A stretch of 64,000 nt of DNA from Apoderus coryli (lineage: Eukaryota > Arthropoda > Insecta > Coleoptera > Attelabidae), in NCBI GenBank assembly GCA_911728435.2, contig OU452201.1, positions 17,732,001 to 17,796,000 of the forward strand. Direction: 5' to 3'. The notes under the pieces are model-generated. The model worked only from the letters and a program-made list of their open reading frames with translations, had not been told where the DNA came from and did no database searches. Both the position numbers and the translations under genes were made by a program. Within the stretch, counting starts at the first letter, position 1; the number at the start of each line of letters is the position of its first letter. Shown here one piece after another: positions 63,201-64,000 of the stretch.

Positions 63201-63823
63201 TTTGAAACGTCTTTGATCCAAAAATGTCAAATAAAACTAAGCAATTTCTCACTTAAGAATAGTATAATTATTATACATAAATTTGGCATGAAAGAGTGGG
63301 TCCTATGTTTACCAATATTTGCTTTTTAATTAAATTAAATTTATTCAAATTATTATATAAAAATAGGTCAGATAAGTGCGCCAATAAAACGGGAAGATCT
63401 CGATCCGCGTGTTTTGCCATTTTGTTTACAATGTAGGGTTGGATGGGTGAGTATCAGTATCGCGGTTAAGCAGTTAAAGCGTACTATCAAAATGGCGACA
63501 GTTTAGTGCAACGGAAACTGCACAATGGAGTGTCCTCAGATACTTGATATATTGTCGTAAAGGTCAACTTTATATTGTAAACTAGATTCTACTGAACTTT
63601 GTAATTCAAGTCCATAGCCCACAAAAATACGGCGCTAGCTATCGCTTCTTATTGGTTTATTATACTCTGTGTTAATATGAAAGTACCTATATATATATAA
63701 TTAGTAAAACAATATAAATATGTTAATTTTTGTTTTCAGCTGTTTTTAGAAGTACGTACCCTGTGGTCAGAAATAGACTGTATAGAACACAGTTTCAAAA
63801 TAAAATCCGTGAGTGATCAGTGA
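48667..63823 (+). CDS. Gln/Ser/Pro-rich AT-hook protein with C-terminal DUF4211-type domain (PRR12/QSER1-like)
   Basis: Probably a nuclear chromatin-associated protein. Eighteen in-phase exons: 48667-48924, 49552-49826, 49880-50139, 50937-51380, 52229-52504, 53240-53554, 53974-54417, 54890-55179, 56229-56299, 56603-56888, 56944-57154, 57207-57406, 58495-58632, 60902-61148, 61206-61489, 62120-62306, 63367-63446, 63740-63823 (1449 aa). The first ~870 residues are disordered, with polyQ at about 300, 355 and 700-740. [10 protein letters not shown] is a likely nuclear signal. GGRPKK (about 935) and SRGRPVG (about 1042) are AT-hooks; a long Lys/Glu helix lies between. From about 1110 it is ordered: [20 protein letters not shown], then three zinc-type pairs [15 protein letters not shown] and CLQCRVGW, with [14 protein letters not shown]. 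The start is fixed by an in-frame stop just upstream. The family name is from motif recall. AATAAA is at 63973. Confidence 0.88.
49449..49503. repeat. Near-perfect hairpin in intron 1 of the DUF4211 gene
   Basis: ATTAGTTGAAGAAATTTATTG and its complement (one mismatch) flank a 10-nt loop, about 50 bp before exon 2. It could fold in the pre-mRNA near the acceptor. Confidence 0.85.
51040..51240 (+). repeat. CAG/CAA repeats coding polyglutamine (exon 4)
   Basis: Two mixed CAA/CAG runs (about 51041-51061 and 51203-51238) encode Gln tracts. The mixed codons should slow replication slippage. Confidence 0.9.
51970..52100 (+). repeat. Dispersed repeat copy
   Basis: Same two blocks as 39030-39180, opposite strand (AAGCCTCCCACCAGGGATTT and CCTGCTCATACTAGATGTCG). 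In intron 4 of the DUF4211 gene. Confidence 0.75.
52583..53035 (-). mobile_element. Single diverged copy of the 525-bp unit with TIRs
   Basis: Matches the minus strand of the 22174 unit over almost its whole length. The ends GAAAAATTATTTCATAGCAT (with GTGGAC following) and GAAAAATAATGTCATGGCAT on the reverse strand show that a single unit has about 30-bp inverted termini. Flanks TATTATGAAAAT and TATTATCAATGG may be a decayed duplication. Intron 5 of the DUF4211 gene. Confidence 0.78.
54249..54355 (+). repeat. CAG/CAA/CCG repeat coding Gln/Pro-rich tract (exon 7)
   Basis: A long mixed CAA/CAG run interrupted by CCx and CAT codons encodes a Q/P-rich segment. It is in frame with the gene. Confidence 0.9.
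55858..56134. mobile_element. Copy of the TTTCTACGACTG MITE (right end missing)
   Basis: About 270 bp similar to 27550-27830, including TTTTTTCTACGACTGTCTTT at the left and ATTGACAGTTTAAATTATTT in the middle. The right terminus is absent. Intron 8 of the DUF4211 gene. Confidence 0.8.
57470..58153 (+). mobile_element. mariner-derived foldback element
   Basis: Flanked by TA (57468-57469, 58154-58155). The arms 57470-57660 and 57961-58153 are about 190-bp inverted copies of each other. Both equal the 3' end of a mariner ([24 protein letters not shown] coding tail plus terminal repeat). The core (57661-57960) keeps the plus-strand frame [35 protein letters not shown] (first catalytic Asp), [20 protein letters not shown] and TINAA, then jumps into the C-terminal tail, so the second and third catalytic positions are deleted. 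Intron 12 of the DUF4211 gene. Non-autonomous. Confidence 0.9.
58734..60369 (+). mobile_element. Tc1-like transposon with doubled terminal repeats (IR/DR type), inactive
   Basis: Ends CACTATTGGACAAAAGTAGA and its complement at 60369 are flanked by TA on both sides. A second copy of the CAAAAGTA-AGCAACA motif lies about 190 bp inside each end (about 58939 and 60149-60170), giving an IR/DR arrangement. The transposase starts at 59060 ([16 protein letters not shown]), with a paired-like helix-turn-helix ([20 protein letters not shown]), then [21 protein letters not shown] and [10 protein letters not shown] (first Asp). It has several in-frame stops (near 59119, 59490 and beyond) and decays in the DDE half. 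Intron 13 of the DUF4211 gene, same strand. Confidence 0.9.
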
Positions 63824-63972
63824 AATATAAAATTTGTTTTTTAAAAACCAAGTGTTTCTTAATGTTAATAATTTTATTGTTTGCTCCCTAAAAACATTTT
63901 TGATGGACATAGAATTTGAAAAAATATGTAATCAAAAAAGAAACATTAATTTTAAAATTCTCCAGTATGATG

Positions 63973-63978
63973 AATAAA
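63973..63978 (+). promoter_or_regulatory. Polyadenylation signal of the DUF4211 gene
   Basis: AATAAA 150 bp after the stop codon at 63821-63823. Confidence 0.55.
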
Positions 63979-64000
63979 AAACTGTGTACATTAATTATTA

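Noticed and set aside
1..64000. CRISPR arrays, bacterial operons or rRNA
   Set aside because: No regularly spaced short repeats, no Shine-Dalgarno-led gene series and no rRNA cores. All genes are spliced.

Overview
The window is AT-rich animal nuclear DNA, almost certainly from an insect. It has spliced genes with GT-AG introns, conserved metazoan trafficking proteins, and a dense mixture of Tc1/mariner, hAT, piggyBac, CACTA-like and non-LTR relics. Non-coding DNA is full of short words such as GTAGGTACCTAC and ACAGGGTGT, which are common in several insect genomes. I cannot fix the order from sequence alone. No prokaryotic features, CRISPR arrays, rRNA or convincing tRNA genes were seen.

Layout. 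1-8.5 kb is a transposon graveyard: a minus-strand non-LTR element split by a short hAT copy with an exact 8-bp target duplication, a decayed mariner-like element, and a piggyBac relic. 8.5-12.1 kb holds a two-exon URAD gene (OHCU decarboxylase, uric-acid breakdown) with an hAT relic in its intron. 12.7-13.5 kb is a foldback-like element. 14.6-15.9 kb is the C-terminal part of Vps36 (ESCRT-II, minus strand), for which I could not find the N-terminal GLUE exons. 17.6-19.5 kb is a complete two-exon AP-1 mu gene (minus strand). 20.6-41.4 kb is a complete 18-exon DENND5 gene (plus strand, 1274 codons by my reconstruction), divergent from AP-1 mu across about 1.2 kb. 41.4-48.6 kb is AT-rich intergenic DNA. 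48.7-63.8 kb is a complete 18-exon gene (1449 codons) for a Gln/Ser/Pro-rich, AT-hook, DUF4211-type nuclear protein that most resembles PRR12/QSER1.

Three neighbours (Vps36, AP-1 mu, DENND5) encode endosome/Golgi trafficking proteins. Shared regulation is possible for the divergent AP-1 mu/DENND5 pair only; the rest is probably coincidence.

The most notable structures are these: (1) a 1.48-kb array of exact 525-bp tandem units ending in an inverted copy, flanked by a perfect 12-bp target duplication, in DENND5 intron 7; (2) a 2.4-kb CACTA-like transposon with an intact 566-codon ORF that fills what would otherwise be a 61-nt intron of DENND5; (3) a second, unrelated foldback element that also has a 12-bp flanking duplication; (4) several nearly loop-free palindromes of 28-47 bp; (5) a mariner turned into a 684-bp foldback; and (6) a Tc1-like element with doubled (IR/DR-type) terminal repeats.
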